Assembly (NCBI GenBank): GCA_003260025.2
Contig: QFZU02000101.1
Location: 1-64,000 of the forward strand
Length of the DNA: 64,000 nt
Direction of reading: 5' to 3'
DNA from: Microbispora triticiradicis
Lineage (GTDB): Bacteria > Actinomycetota > Actinomycetes > Streptosporangiales > Streptosporangiaceae
Every line of letters begins with the position of its first letter. Position 1 is the stretch's first letter. The notes under the pieces are model-generated. The model was given only the letters and a program-made list of their open reading frames with translations. It searched no databases and had not been told where the DNA came from. A program made the translations under genes and the position numbers. Below, one piece after another: positions 15,624 through 24,254 of this stretch.

Positions 15624-16571
15624 ATGCCGTACCGGGTACTCCTGGCCGCGGTCGTGACCGCCGCCCCACTCACGATCACTCCCCATGCCGAGGCCGCAGC
15701 GGCCAAGCCGGTGATCCGCTACGCCGGGCTCGGTTCCTGCCTGCAGAGCGACGGCGGCCGGCACGCGTGCGGGCCGTTGAAGCTGTGGCTGAGCAACGGC
15801 CGCGTCGTCGCGCTCCCGGGCGCGCGCAGGACGGTGGGCGACGACGAGTACGTCGCCGCCGCCGTCGTCGCGGTCTCCCAGGACGGCGCCCAGGCGGCGT
15901 ACTTCGGGGGGAAGGACGGCGTGCTCACGATCTGGACGGCCGCCACCGGCAGGGCGCGCGAGATCCCCCGGGTGACCTGGCCGGACGACCTCCAGATGAA
16001 CGCGCTGACCCTCTCTCCGGGTGGGCGGTTCGTCAGCATGCGCGGCGTCGACGCCTCCGAATGGGAGGTCGACCGGGTCGCCGACACGACCACCGGGAAG
16101 GTCTTCACCCTGCCCAGGGGATACCAGACCTGGGACTTCGGCCCCGACGGCAGACGGATGATGGCGGGGAACAACCGCACGGCGGTGCTCTACTCGACCG
16201 GCACGTGGTCGGTGAAGCTGCGGCGCTCCGTCTACATGCGGGGCGACCTCGGCCCCGACGGCGTCACCGTGGCCGCCACCAAGTGGACGAAGACCGGCAA
16301 GTCCGTCCGGAACATGGTAGTCACCCGCAACCTCGCCACCGGCAAGAAGAGCACGATCACCATCCGGCTCCGTACGGGGGAGGACGCTCTGCGGGCGCGC
16401 TGGGACAAGGCCGGTCACATCGACGTCCTGACCCGCTCCGACCGCCGGGTCGGCGGCGAGGAGCGCAGGCTCCACACCTGGTACCGGTTGAACCGGTCGA
16501 CGCACCGGTTGACGCGGATCGACTCCTTCGTGATCCCGTCCTCCGTGGGAGGCTACGTCCTCCCCACCTGA
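15624..16571 (+). CDS. Secreted TolB/WD40-like beta-propeller protein
   Basis: A 315-residue exported protein. ATG 15624 opens a signal peptide (RVLLAAVVTAAPLTI, cleavage near AEAAAA). Mature repeats such as VAVSQDGAQAAYFGG, LTLSPGGRFVSMRG and WDFGPDGRRMMAGN have the 'S-x-D-G-x-x-(A/V)' blade signature of TolB-type propellers. About six blades can be counted loosely. Many actinobacteria encode such orphan propellers, and their roles are unknown; binding of a peptide, wall component or partner protein is likely. The preceding gene ends 55 bases upstream. No lipobox is present, so it should be released or associated with the wall rather than lipid-anchored. Confidence 0.7.
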   Translation: MPYRVLLAAVVTAAPLTITPHAEAAAAKPVIRYAGLGSCLQSDGGRHACGPLKLWLSNGRVVALPGARRTVGDDEYVAAAVVAVSQDGAQAAYFGGKDGVLTIWTAATGRAREIPRVTWPDDLQMNALTLSPGGRFVSMRGVDASEWEVDRVADTTTGKVFTLPRGYQTWDFGPDGRRMMAGNNRTAVLYSTGTWSVKLRRSVYMRGDLGPDGVTVAATKWTKTGKSVRNMVVTRNLATGKKSTITIRLRTGEDALRARWDKAGHIDVLTRSDRRVGGEERRLHTWYRLNRSTHRLTRIDSFVIPSSVGGYVLPT

Positions 16572-16754
16572 CGGCCCGGCACCGGACCATGTCCTCGCGG
16601 GTCCGGGCCATCGGCCTTCCCACGCGTCCCCGGCGTTTCTCCGCTCCCGCTGATGACGATAAGAACGGGCAATTCTCACCGTGGCATTGCCGGGTCATGC
16701 GGTGGCTTTACCCGCGATGCCGCATCGTTGAGAGTGCTCAGCGGTTCTCAATCC

Positions 16755-18071
16755 ATGCCAATTCGGACAGACGGCTCTCGTGATCAGGCCTGTCCGGCGA
16801 CCGGGGCGTCCTCCAGGAGCTCCCCGAGGGCGAGCCGTACGGTCCGGACCTGCCCGCGTCTCGTACGGGCGCTCCGCTGGCCGGCCGCGCTCGCGGCGGG
16901 GGGTCTCGCGGCCGAGGCGATGGGACAGCGGATCCCCGCGCCGCACCTGCTCGTGCCGATGGCGCTGGGCCTCTGCCTGGCCCTCACCGGCGTGATGCCC
17001 GACAAGGCGCCGCGGTGGGCGAACCGGGTGGCCCAGGCGCTCCTCGGGGTCCTGCTGGGCACGCACCTGAACCCGCAAGCCCTGAGTGACACCGCCGGTG
17101 CGGTCGTCCCGCTCACCACCGTCACAGGAGCCGCCGTCGTCATGGGCGTCGGCGCGGCGGCGATCCTCGCCCGCCGCGCCGGGGTCGACCGGGCGAGCGC
17201 GACCCTGGGCATGGTGGCGGGGGGTTCCACCGCCGTGGTCGCCTCCGCCGAGGAGCTCGGCGCGGACACCCGGCTCGTCGCGTTCATGCAGTACTTACGG
17301 GTCGGCCTGGTCGCGGCCACCGCTCCGGTGATCATCGACTGGGTCGCCGGCGGAACGAGCGCGCGCGAGGCGCCGGTCGCCACTCGTGAGTGGGGGCGGT
17401 TCGTCGCGGGCGACCATCAGGGGGTGGGGCTCCTGCTCCTGGCGGCCGTCGCGGCCCTCGGCGTGTTCCTGGGCAGGAAGACGCGGCTGCCGTGCCCGGC
17501 GCTGCTCGGCCCGATGCTCCTCACCGCCGTGGGCACGGCGCTGGTCACGTCGACCGGCACGCTGACGGAGATCGTCCCGATGGACGCGCCGCCGGCGTAC
17601 GCCCCGGCGGGCGCGCTGAGAACGGTCCTGTTCACCCTGGTCGGCCTCGACGTGGGCCTGCGTTTCACCCGGCACACGCTGCGCAGGGTGCGCTCGCTGC
17701 TGCCGGTGCTCCTCGCCCTGACGGCGGTGGTGAGCGGGGGATGCGCCGTGCTGGCGGCCGGCCTGGCGCGGATCCTGGACATCCCGTTCTCCGACGCCTA
17801 CCTGGCCACCACGCCCGGCGGGATCAACGCCGTGCTGACCACCGCCGTCGTCACCGACGCCGACGTGTCCCTGATCTCCGGCGTGCAGAGCTTCAGGCTC
17901 TTCCTCATGGCGCTGCTCGCGCCCCTGCTGGTCCGGTTCGCCCTGTCCGTGCTCCGCGGCCCCGCGCGGCCCCGCCGGACCCCCGCGCCCGCGCCGCCGA
18001 GGCGGCCGGGACGGGCTCGCGCCGCCACTCGTCGAGAGCTGCGGTGCGGAGATCACGTCGGCTGTCAGTGA
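16755..18071 (+). CDS. AbrB-type integral membrane protein (PF05145), putative transporter
   Basis: About 438 residues with nine to ten hydrophobic spans, arranged as two similar halves. Landmarks of the family often annotated 'AbrB' or 'putative ammonia monooxygenase' are GGLAAEAMGQRIPAPHLLVP, MVAGGSTAVVASAEELGADT and TTPGGINAVLTTAV. The molecular role of the family is not established; transport of a small molecule is the common suggestion, and the AbrB name does not mean a DNA-binding regulator. The start is uncertain: ATG 16755 is the last start codon reasonably before the first span, but the first 40 residues look non-conserved. The tail after residue 385 is Pro/Arg-rich and probably disordered. 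It ends 8 bases from the convergent gene. Confidence 0.75.
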   Translation: MPIRTDGSRDQACPATGASSRSSPRASRTVRTCPRLVRALRWPAALAAGGLAAEAMGQRIPAPHLLVPMALGLCLALTGVMPDKAPRWANRVAQALLGVLLGTHLNPQALSDTAGAVVPLTTVTGAAVVMGVGAAAILARRAGVDRASATLGMVAGGSTAVVASAEELGADTRLVAFMQYLRVGLVAATAPVIIDWVAGGTSAREAPVATREWGRFVAGDHQGVGLLLLAAVAALGVFLGRKTRLPCPALLGPMLLTAVGTALVTSTGTLTEIVPMDAPPAYAPAGALRTVLFTLVGLDVGLRFTRHTLRRVRSLLPVLLALTAVVSGGCAVLAAGLARILDIPFSDAYLATTPGGINAVLTTAVVTDADVSLISGVQSFRLFLMALLAPLLVRFALSVLRGPARPRRTPAPAPPRRPGRARAATRRELRCGDHVGCQ

Positions 18072-18079
18072 TCTCAGGG

Positions 18080-18829
18080 TCAGGATAGGGACAGCAGTGA
18101 GACGAAACCGAGCAGGACCAGGAGGAAGACCAGGGCCGCCACGCCGTACACGACGTTCATCGCGACGGTCCCCGCGAGGGCGAAGGCGATCGCGGCCAGG
18201 ACCTGCACGACGAACAGAAGCAGGTCGATCACGCCGAGGACGATCGCGACGACGAGGCGGACCAGGAACCACACGAATCCCAGCGGAGGCCAGTCGTGCA
18301 TGGTGGAGTCGTCGTACGCCCACCGTGACCACGAGAACGGGCGGTGGAAGGTCGTCTGCCAGTACTCGGTCCACTTGTGGATGACACCGGTGCCCTTCTG
18401 GACGGGCACCCGTTCCGCTTTCTTGAATTCGATCGTCTTGGCGGTCCCCCGGAGGACTTCGATGACCACGCGCTGGTCGTCGACCGAGAAGTCGGCGGTG
18501 CCGTCGACCACCGCGTGGAACGTTCCGGCGCCACTCTTGACCCGGTAGACGTCGTCGACCGAGGCACGCTTGTCCCGGAAGATGACATAGATGGATCTGC
18601 CGCCGGTGTCGGGCAGGGGAAGGCCGGCGTTCAGTTCGATTTTGCCGACGGGCGTGACGAGGCCGACGTCGCCCTCCACGCCGACGTCCCCGTCCGACCA
18701 TTTCAGTTTCACGGGCAGGACGGTCGGTTGAAACGTGATCTCAGTGGTCTCGTCCGTGCAGGCGGCGGGGGCCGCGAGGATCATCAGTACCGCGATGACG
18801 CGCACCGCCAGCCGCAGGGGGTCTGACAT
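18080..18829 (-). CDS. Membrane protein of unknown function with N-terminal export signal
   Basis: A 249-residue protein. It opens with an export signal whose hydrophobic core ends in LAAPAAC (Cys24); the Pro at -3 makes this an imperfect lipobox, so lipidation is only possible. Residues about 30-165 form a soluble, mainly beta domain with many Asp/Val pairs (LKWSDGDVGVEGDVGLVTPV), and residues about 178-249 hold three closely spaced membrane spans (FVWFLVRLVVAIVLGVIDLL; LAAIAFALAGTVAM; GVAALVFLLVLLGFV). I do not recognise a family. It is convergent with the AbrB-type gene and stands alone. The domain would face the outside if the signal acts as predicted. Confidence 0.65.
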   Translation of the reverse strand: MSDPLRLAVRVIAVLMILAAPAACTDETTEITFQPTVLPVKLKWSDGDVGVEGDVGLVTPVGKIELNAGLPLPDTGGRSIYVIFRDKRASVDDVYRVKSGAGTFHAVVDGTADFSVDDQRVVIEVLRGTAKTIEFKKAERVPVQKGTGVIHKWTEYWQTTFHRPFSWSRWAYDDSTMHDWPPLGFVWFLVRLVVAIVLGVIDLLLFVVQVLAAIAFALAGTVAMNVVYGVAALVFLLVLLGFVSLLSLS

Positions 18830-19068
18830 GGGAGTGCTCCGTGGTCACGTCGCCGTTCGACATCTGTTGTCCGCGCACTCGTCGGTCGTCACCTTCGATG
18901 CGGACGATCGGCCCCGATTCCGTCGTCTTCATGGTTCGGTCGCCTGGTTCAACGTGCGGAGCGTTATGCGGGTTCCGAGAATTCCCGGAGGTGCGTTCAG
19001 TGCCGTCTGGTGTATGAGTTATCCACGAACCGGAAGTCCGATGTGCCTTTCACCGTGGCCGGCGGGGA

Positions 19069-20583
19069 TTACTTCTTGCAGATGTTCTGGGTCGCGGTGC
19101 GGGCCGAGGGGGTCGCCATGGGCGTGGAGGCAGGGGTCCCGGTGGAGGACGCGGTGGGGGCCGCCGTCACGGTCACCTTCTTCACGTCGTGGTTCTTCTG
19201 GCCCACGACAACCTCGATGCCGGTCACGTCCGGCTGCTCGCGCAGTTCGGCTCCCGGGATGGCGGCGGCCACCGTACGGGCCGAGTCCTCGCGGCCGGGC
19301 GGGTAGCGCACGACCGTGTTCGCGAAGTCGCGCCGGGCCGTGTCGCCGGGGGGCGACGGCACCATGAACCCCGCCTCGACGAGCTTGGCCTTCGTGGCCG
19401 CGCCGAGGCCGGTGACGAGCGTGCCGTTGAGCACCTTGACCGAGATCCGCGCGGGCGGGATGGTGAGCGCCCCCGGCGAGGCCGCGGGACTCGCCGGGGC
19501 CGTGGGGGAGGCCGACGGCTTCGCGGACGCGGACGCCTTAGCCGACGGCTGCACGAGGGGCTGGTCGGCGTCGATCCGCCGGAACAGCTCACGGGCGGCC
19601 GGCTTGTCCCACAGCACCGCCGACTCGCCCGTGGGCGAGCGGTAGTTCACGTCGGCCAGCGGCACGGTCGCGAACGACACGTCGTCGGTGGAGACGTCCC
19701 TGAACTGGCTGACCATGCCGAGCAGGTCCTTCTGCAGGGCCGGGTCCACCGTGAGCGTCTTGAACGTGGAGTCGAGGAACCCGGCGAGCTTGGCCGGGTT
19801 GGCCAGCGTGCCGCCGCTCAGCGCCTTGTCGAGCAGCGCCGAGACGACCTGCTGCTGCCGGTCGATGCGGTCGAGGTCGGACCGGGCCGTGGCCCTCGTG
19901 CGGGCGTACGCGAGCGCGTTGACCCCGTCCAGGGTGTACGTCCCCGGCCGCAGGTTGAGCTTCGTCTTGGAGTCGTCGATGGCCACCGGCGTGCAGACGG
20001 TGACGCCGCCGAGCGACTCCACGACGCCGATGAACCCGAGGACGTTCACCTCGACGTAGTGGTTGATGCGCAGCCCGGTCACCTGCTCCACCGTCTTGAC
20101 GGTCAGCTTCGGCCCGCCGAACTGGTACGCGGAGTTGATCTTGTGGTCGCCCTTGCCGGGGATCGTCGTCCAGGTGTCCCTCGGCAGGCTGACGACGGTC
20201 ACTCTGCTGTGGTCCTCCGACAGGTGGAGCACCATCATCGTGTCGGTGCGCTCGCCGACGTCGCGGCCGAGGTGGAGCTGGACCTGCTGGCGCCTGCTCA
20301 GGTTGTCGCGCCTGTCCACGCCGACGAGCAGGATGTTCATCGCGCCCCGTGACGAGGACTCGCTCGTGCCCGCGTCCACCGACTGGATGCGGTCGGAGGC
20401 GAAGTTGGGCACCGCCCACAGCACACCCGAGCCGACCAGCACGATCCCGGAGAGCGCGCCCGAGATGACCAGGGATCGGAGGTTGCTCCCGCGGCGGCGG
20501 GCGCGCTGTGCCGTCAGCCGCACTCCGCCGTACCCGTCGCCCCCTATGAGGACGCCGGAGTCCTCCTGATCGTCGCCGGGCAT
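19069..20583 (-). CDS. LytR-CpsA-Psr (LCP) family cell-wall glycopolymer ligase
   Basis: A 504-residue protein with a short cytoplasmic tail, one span (about 38-60) and an extracellular LCP catalytic domain (about 85-260). LCP hallmarks are GERTDTMMVLHL, VSLPRDTW and RSDLDRIDRQQQV, with the conserved Asp and Arg residues that bind the pyrophosphate of the lipid-linked donor. A Pro/Ser/Ala linker leads to a LytR_C domain (about 375-465; VKVLNGTLVTGLG), then a Thr/Ser/Pro tail. These enzymes move teichoic acid or other glycopolymers from undecaprenyl pyrophosphate to peptidoglycan. ATG 20583 faces the GT2 gene divergently across only 54 bases, so the two probably share a promoter region. A second LCP is at 38245-40347. 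Confidence 0.92.
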   Translation of the reverse strand: MPGDDQEDSGVLIGGDGYGGVRLTAQRARRRGSNLRSLVISGALSGIVLVGSGVLWAVPNFASDRIQSVDAGTSESSSRGAMNILLVGVDRRDNLSRRQQVQLHLGRDVGERTDTMMVLHLSEDHSRVTVVSLPRDTWTTIPGKGDHKINSAYQFGGPKLTVKTVEQVTGLRINHYVEVNVLGFIGVVESLGGVTVCTPVAIDDSKTKLNLRPGTYTLDGVNALAYARTRATARSDLDRIDRQQQVVSALLDKALSGGTLANPAKLAGFLDSTFKTLTVDPALQKDLLGMVSQFRDVSTDDVSFATVPLADVNYRSPTGESAVLWDKPAARELFRRIDADQPLVQPSAKASASAKPSASPTAPASPAASPGALTIPPARISVKVLNGTLVTGLGAATKAKLVEAGFMVPSPPGDTARRDFANTVVRYPPGREDSARTVAAAIPGAELREQPDVTGIEVVVGQKNHDVKKVTVTAAPTASSTGTPASTPMATPSARTATQNICKK

Positions 20584-20637
20584 TCCCGTCCTCCGGTTGC
20601 CGTCTCCACCCCTCCGTACAGTAGCGTGAGCGCCGCC

Positions 20638-21696
20638 ATGAAGCCCTTTCCCGACTCGCGACAGTCGAGCCAGAATCCCGCGCGGAACTGGCCGCCGGTA
20701 TCGGTGATCATGCCGGTGCTGAACGAGGAGCGGCACCTGCGCGACGCCGTCCGGCAGGTCCTCGAACAGGACTACGAGGGCCCTCTCGAGGTCGTCATCA
20801 GCGTGGGCCCGTCCCACGACCGCACCCAGGAGGTGGCCGACGCCATCGCGGCCGAGGACCGCCGCGTCGTCGTCGTGCCGAACCCCACCGGCCGCACGCC
20901 CAACGCGCTGAACGCCGCGATCGCCGCGTCCCGCAACCCGATCATCGCGCGGGTGGACGGGCACGCGATCCTGCCCCGCGACTACCTCCGTACGGCGGTC
21001 GAGACGCTGGAGCAGACCGGCGCCGACAACGTCGGCGGCATCATGGCTGCCGAGGGGATCACGCCGTTCGAGCAGGCGGTGGCCTGCGCCATGACCTCGA
21101 AGATCGGCGTGGGCAACGCCCGGTTCCACACGGGCGGGGAGGCCGGCCCGGCCGACACCGTCTACCTGGGCGTCTTCCGCCGCAGCGCGCTCGACCGGGT
21201 CGGCGGCTACGACGAGCACTTCCTGCGCGCGCAGGACTGGGAGATGAACCACCGCATCCGGGAGACCGGCGGGCTGGTGTGGTTCCAGCCGAGGATGCGC
21301 GTCACCTACCGTCCCCGGCCCAACGTGCGCGCCCTGGCCAAGCAGTACTTCCACTACGGCCGCTGGCGGCGGGTCGTCTCCCGCACCCACCAGGGCACGA
21401 TCAACCTGCGTTACCTCGCCCCGCCCGCCGCCGTCGCGGCGATGGCGCTGGGCCTGGTGGTCTCGCCCGTGTTCTGGCCCGGCCTGCTCGTCCCCGGGGG
21501 CTACCTCGCGGCGATCGTCGCGGGCTCGGTCCTCACCGGCCGAGGGCTGCCCGGCGCCGCGCTCGTACGCCTTCCGGTGGTGTACGCCACCATGCACGTC
21601 TCGTGGGGGACGGGCTTCCTGACCAGCCCCCCGAAGCTCAGCAAGCCCCAGCCGCGTGCCGAGCGGGCAAGCCTAGACGACCTCTTCGAAGACTGA
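20638..21696 (+). CDS. Family 2 glycosyltransferase
   Basis: A 352-residue GT-A enzyme. The N-terminal nucleotide-binding fold runs VSVIMPVLNEERHLRD, and ARVDGHA is the DxD-like metal motif; the acceptor-side motif is AQDWEMNHRIRETG. The C-terminal 90 residues have two to three membrane spans, so it works at the inner face of the membrane. I use ATG 20638; a GTG at 20626 in frame is the alternative. With almost no leader it may be translated from a leaderless transcript. Its position between the LCP ligase and the TagF-like polymerase points to wall-polymer or glycolipid assembly. Its last 24 bases overlap the 3' end of the convergent Uma2 gene. Confidence 0.9.
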   Translation: MKPFPDSRQSSQNPARNWPPVSVIMPVLNEERHLRDAVRQVLEQDYEGPLEVVISVGPSHDRTQEVADAIAAEDRRVVVVPNPTGRTPNALNAAIAASRNPIIARVDGHAILPRDYLRTAVETLEQTGADNVGGIMAAEGITPFEQAVACAMTSKIGVGNARFHTGGEAGPADTVYLGVFRRSALDRVGGYDEHFLRAQDWEMNHRIRETGGLVWFQPRMRVTYRPRPNVRALAKQYFHYGRWRRVVSRTHQGTINLRYLAPPAAVAAMALGLVVSPVFWPGLLVPGGYLAAIVAGSVLTGRGLPGAALVRLPVVYATMHVSWGTGFLTSPPKLSKPQPRAERASLDDLFED

Positions 21697-22287
21697 GGTG
21701 TCCAGCGTGCAGCCGATCGGGTGGGGGATGAGGATCTCCCGCCCGAACGGCACCGTCGAGGTCACCTGGTACCGCCCCTCCTTCGGGTCGCTGTGGACCG
21801 TGACCGACGCGGGCCGGGTCAGCGGATCCACGAGCAAAAACACCGGGACTCCGCCCCGCGCATAGATTTCTGGCTTCTTGCCTCGATCGTCCTCCGTGCT
21901 CCCCTTCGATACCACCTCGGCCACCAGCACCAGCCCGGAAGAGAACAGCTCTCGTTCTCCCCAGCGCGGGCAGTCAAACGGTGCGATGACGAAGTCCGGT
22001 TCGAGCGGATCCCTGCTGCCGTCGATGCACACGTCCACGTTGCCGCTGAAGCCCTCCCATCCTCGTTCGTCCATGATGGGGATGAACGCTCGGAACAGCC
22101 GCATGGCCGCTCGGGCGTGTTCGGGGGTGCCCACGGGGCTCACTATCAGTCTCCCGTCGATGATCTCGGCCCGCAGACCCGGAAGTGGGGGCAGCGAATC
22201 GAACAGCTCACGTGGAGTGCCGGGGAGCGGCCGGTCCGGTATGGGTGCAAGACCGGGACCGTGTGGCTTGCGTGAGGTCGCGACCAT
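21673..22287 (-). CDS. Uma2 family (DUF820) PD-(D/E)XK nuclease-like protein
   Basis: A 204-residue soluble protein of the Uma2/DUF820 family, a restriction-endonuclease fold common in actinobacteria and cyanobacteria. Landmarks are the N-terminal E-x-x-x-G (AEIIDGRLIVSP), EPDFVIAP, and LVAEVVSKGSTEDDRGKKPE with GVPVFLLVDP, which supply the D-ExK-like catalytic positions. Substrate and role are unknown; the family is numerous and may act in transposon biology. ATG 22287 is preferred over ATG 22332 because AAGGGA lies nine bases ahead. It sits on the opposite strand inside the glycopolymer region and overlaps its neighbour's 3' end, so it is likely a later insertion. Confidence 0.8.
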   Translation of the reverse strand: MVATSRKPHGPGLAPIPDRPLPGTPRELFDSLPPLPGLRAEIIDGRLIVSPVGTPEHARAAMRLFRAFIPIMDERGWEGFSGNVDVCIDGSRDPLEPDFVIAPFDCPRWGERELFSSGLVLVAEVVSKGSTEDDRGKKPEIYARGGVPVFLLVDPLTRPASVTVHSDPKEGRYQVTSTVPFGREILIPHPIGCTLDTSVFEEVV

Positions 22288-22342
22288 TGGTTCGCATCCC
22301 TTCGTGTCCGAGTCGATACGCTGAGTTGACATCGCCAGTATC

Positions 22343-24220
22343 TCAGTCGCGCACGGAGGGGGCGAGGGCTTCGAGGCCGAGGAGGCGGGCGCGTTCCTCG
22401 GCGCGGGCGGCGGCCCGCCGTACGGCCTCCTCGAAGCGGGCCAGCGGGTCCCGGTGGTCGGGGCCGAGCAGGTAGCCCCGCAGGGCGCGGCGGGCGCCGG
22501 CCATCTCGTCCTCTCCCGGGGCGTCCAGACGGCGCAGGACGTCCGGCAGCTCCGCCAGGTCCGGGCCGAGCAGGTAGGCCGCCCCGGCGGCCGGGTAGCG
22601 CTCGCGGAAGCGGTCCCCCGACAGGGCGGCCACGTTCGTCACGACGTACGGCTTGCCGCTGGCGACGAAGTCCGACACCACGCTGGAGATGTCGGAGATC
22701 AGCACGTCGGCCTCGTTGAAGCAGTCGTACAGGGACGGCTCCGGGCCGGTCACGGCCAGGTGCGGGATGCCGGTCCGCTCGTCCAGGAGCGCCATGATCC
22801 GCCGGTGGGCCGCCCGGGCCGCCGGGGAGCGGTGGCCGGTCAGCGGGTGGGGCTTGTAGATCAGCCGCACCGGCTGCTCCAGCAGGGCGCGCACGATCGC
22901 GGGCCCCATCGCGACGAGCGAGCTGTGGAACACGTCGTCGCTCCACCCCTCCCACGTCGGCGCGTACAGGATGGTCCGGTACGGCGCCACGCCCTCGGCG
23001 TACGGGCTGGTGCGCCGGATCCCGGCGAGCTGGGGGCGGCCCACCTCCTCGACGGCCTCGTCCCGGACGCCCACCTGGGCGCGCAGGTAGCGGTCGCGCC
23101 CGGCGGGCCCGGCCACCCACACCTCGTCGTACACCTTCGTGTACGGATTGAACGACGCCTCCTTGTCGCTGTCGCCGTGGCCGATGAACACGCTGCGGAC
23201 GCCCGGCACCCGCAGCATGTGGATGTTGTTGCCGACGTTGGCGGGGAACAGCGCGACCCGGGCGCCGTCCAGCGCGCGGAAGTTCATGAGGTCCACCGAC
23301 GAGGGGATGCACACCACCGGCAGCGTCGTCGGGCCGAGGGCAGTGGCGAGCGACCGCTCGCGCAGCACCACCAGCGTCCTCGGCGTGATCCGCTCCAGCG
23401 TGCCGAGCCACATCGTGGCCTGGTAGGCGGCCGTGGCCGGGCCGGAGAAGTACATGACGACCTCGGGCCGGTAGGCGGCGACCCACTCGTCCACGGCCGA
23501 CAGGACGCGCCGCCGGTCGCCCAGGTGGACGGCCCGCCGGGTGTGGACCAGCAGCGCGGCGGCCGCGGCGACCTCCAGCAGCACGGCGGCGGCGGCGCCC
23601 GCGGCCCCCGTCCAGCCGAGACCGGAGGGAGTCAGGGCCGCCGCCGGCACGATCGCCAGCGCGTCGAGGTAGAGCAGGCGGGTGCCGCGCCAGGCGAGCA
23701 GGGCGCGGGGCGGCGGGGGCGGGATCGGCGGCTCCGCCAGGTGGATGTTGCGGGTCACCACCGGTGTCTGGTGGTGGACGCGGTCGAGCCGGCAGGCGAG
23801 CCAGGTCTGCGCGGCCCGCACGCCGTGGAACAGGAACAGCCCGGCCGCCAGCGCGGCGTACCACCACGGCCGCCCCGGCGCCACCCGCGCCAGCAGCACC
23901 ACGGCGGCGGTCTCCCGCGCGAGGAAGCGGACCGTCGCGCCCAGATGGGCCCGGCTCAGCGCCGCCGCCGCCCGGCCGGGCAGCGCCGTCTCCGCGGCGT
24001 ACGACAGCGGCGCGAGCACCGCGAAGGTCGCGGGCAGCGGCCAGACGGCCGCCAAGAGCAGGGCCGGGTACGACGCGAGCGTCAGCGCGGCGAGCGCCCC
24101 TCGGCGTCCCCCGGCCAGCCTCCGCAGGCCCCGGCCGCTCCCGGCGACCAGAGTCAGGCGCCGTGCGAGCAGCGTGAGCAGCGCCTCGGGGGCCGTGCGC
24201 CCCGTGATGTTTCCCCCCAT
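22343..24220 (-). CDS. CDP-glycerol glycerophosphotransferase (TagF-like) family protein with N-terminal membrane region
   Basis: A 625-residue polymerase-like enzyme. The C-terminal half (about 290-600) is the glycerophosphotransferase domain (PF04464), with FIGHGDSDKEASFNPY, YAPTWEGW, IYKPHPLTGHRSP and DVLISDISSVVSDFVASGKP; His and acidic residues of these motifs are catalytic in TagF. The N-terminal half (about 30-240) has several membrane spans, which the classic TagF lacks. It should transfer glycerol- or ribitol-phosphate units from a CDP-polyol onto a lipid-linked acceptor. ATG 24220 lies 34 bases downstream of the cytidylyltransferase/reductase gene, so the two form an operon in which the first makes the donor and this one uses it. 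GGAGGGA stands a little far (13 bases) upstream. Confidence 0.88.
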   Translation of the reverse strand: MGGNITGRTAPEALLTLLARRLTLVAGSGRGLRRLAGGRRGALAALTLASYPALLLAAVWPLPATFAVLAPLSYAAETALPGRAAAALSRAHLGATVRFLARETAAVVLLARVAPGRPWWYAALAAGLFLFHGVRAAQTWLACRLDRVHHQTPVVTRNIHLAEPPIPPPPPRALLAWRGTRLLYLDALAIVPAAALTPSGLGWTGAAGAAAAVLLEVAAAAALLVHTRRAVHLGDRRRVLSAVDEWVAAYRPEVVMYFSGPATAAYQATMWLGTLERITPRTLVVLRERSLATALGPTTLPVVCIPSSVDLMNFRALDGARVALFPANVGNNIHMLRVPGVRSVFIGHGDSDKEASFNPYTKVYDEVWVAGPAGRDRYLRAQVGVRDEAVEEVGRPQLAGIRRTSPYAEGVAPYRTILYAPTWEGWSDDVFHSSLVAMGPAIVRALLEQPVRLIYKPHPLTGHRSPAARAAHRRIMALLDERTGIPHLAVTGPEPSLYDCFNEADVLISDISSVVSDFVASGKPYVVTNVAALSGDRFRERYPAAGAAYLLGPDLAELPDVLRRLDAPGEDEMAGARRALRGYLLGPDHRDPLARFEEAVRRAAARAEERARLLGLEALAPSVRD

Positions 24221-24254
24221 GGGCGAGCGCCCGTCCCTCCGTACGTGGTTGCGG

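Noticed and set aside
16755-18071. DNA-binding AbrB transcription factor
   Set aside because: The protein is polytopic membrane throughout; the AbrB label of this family is historical.
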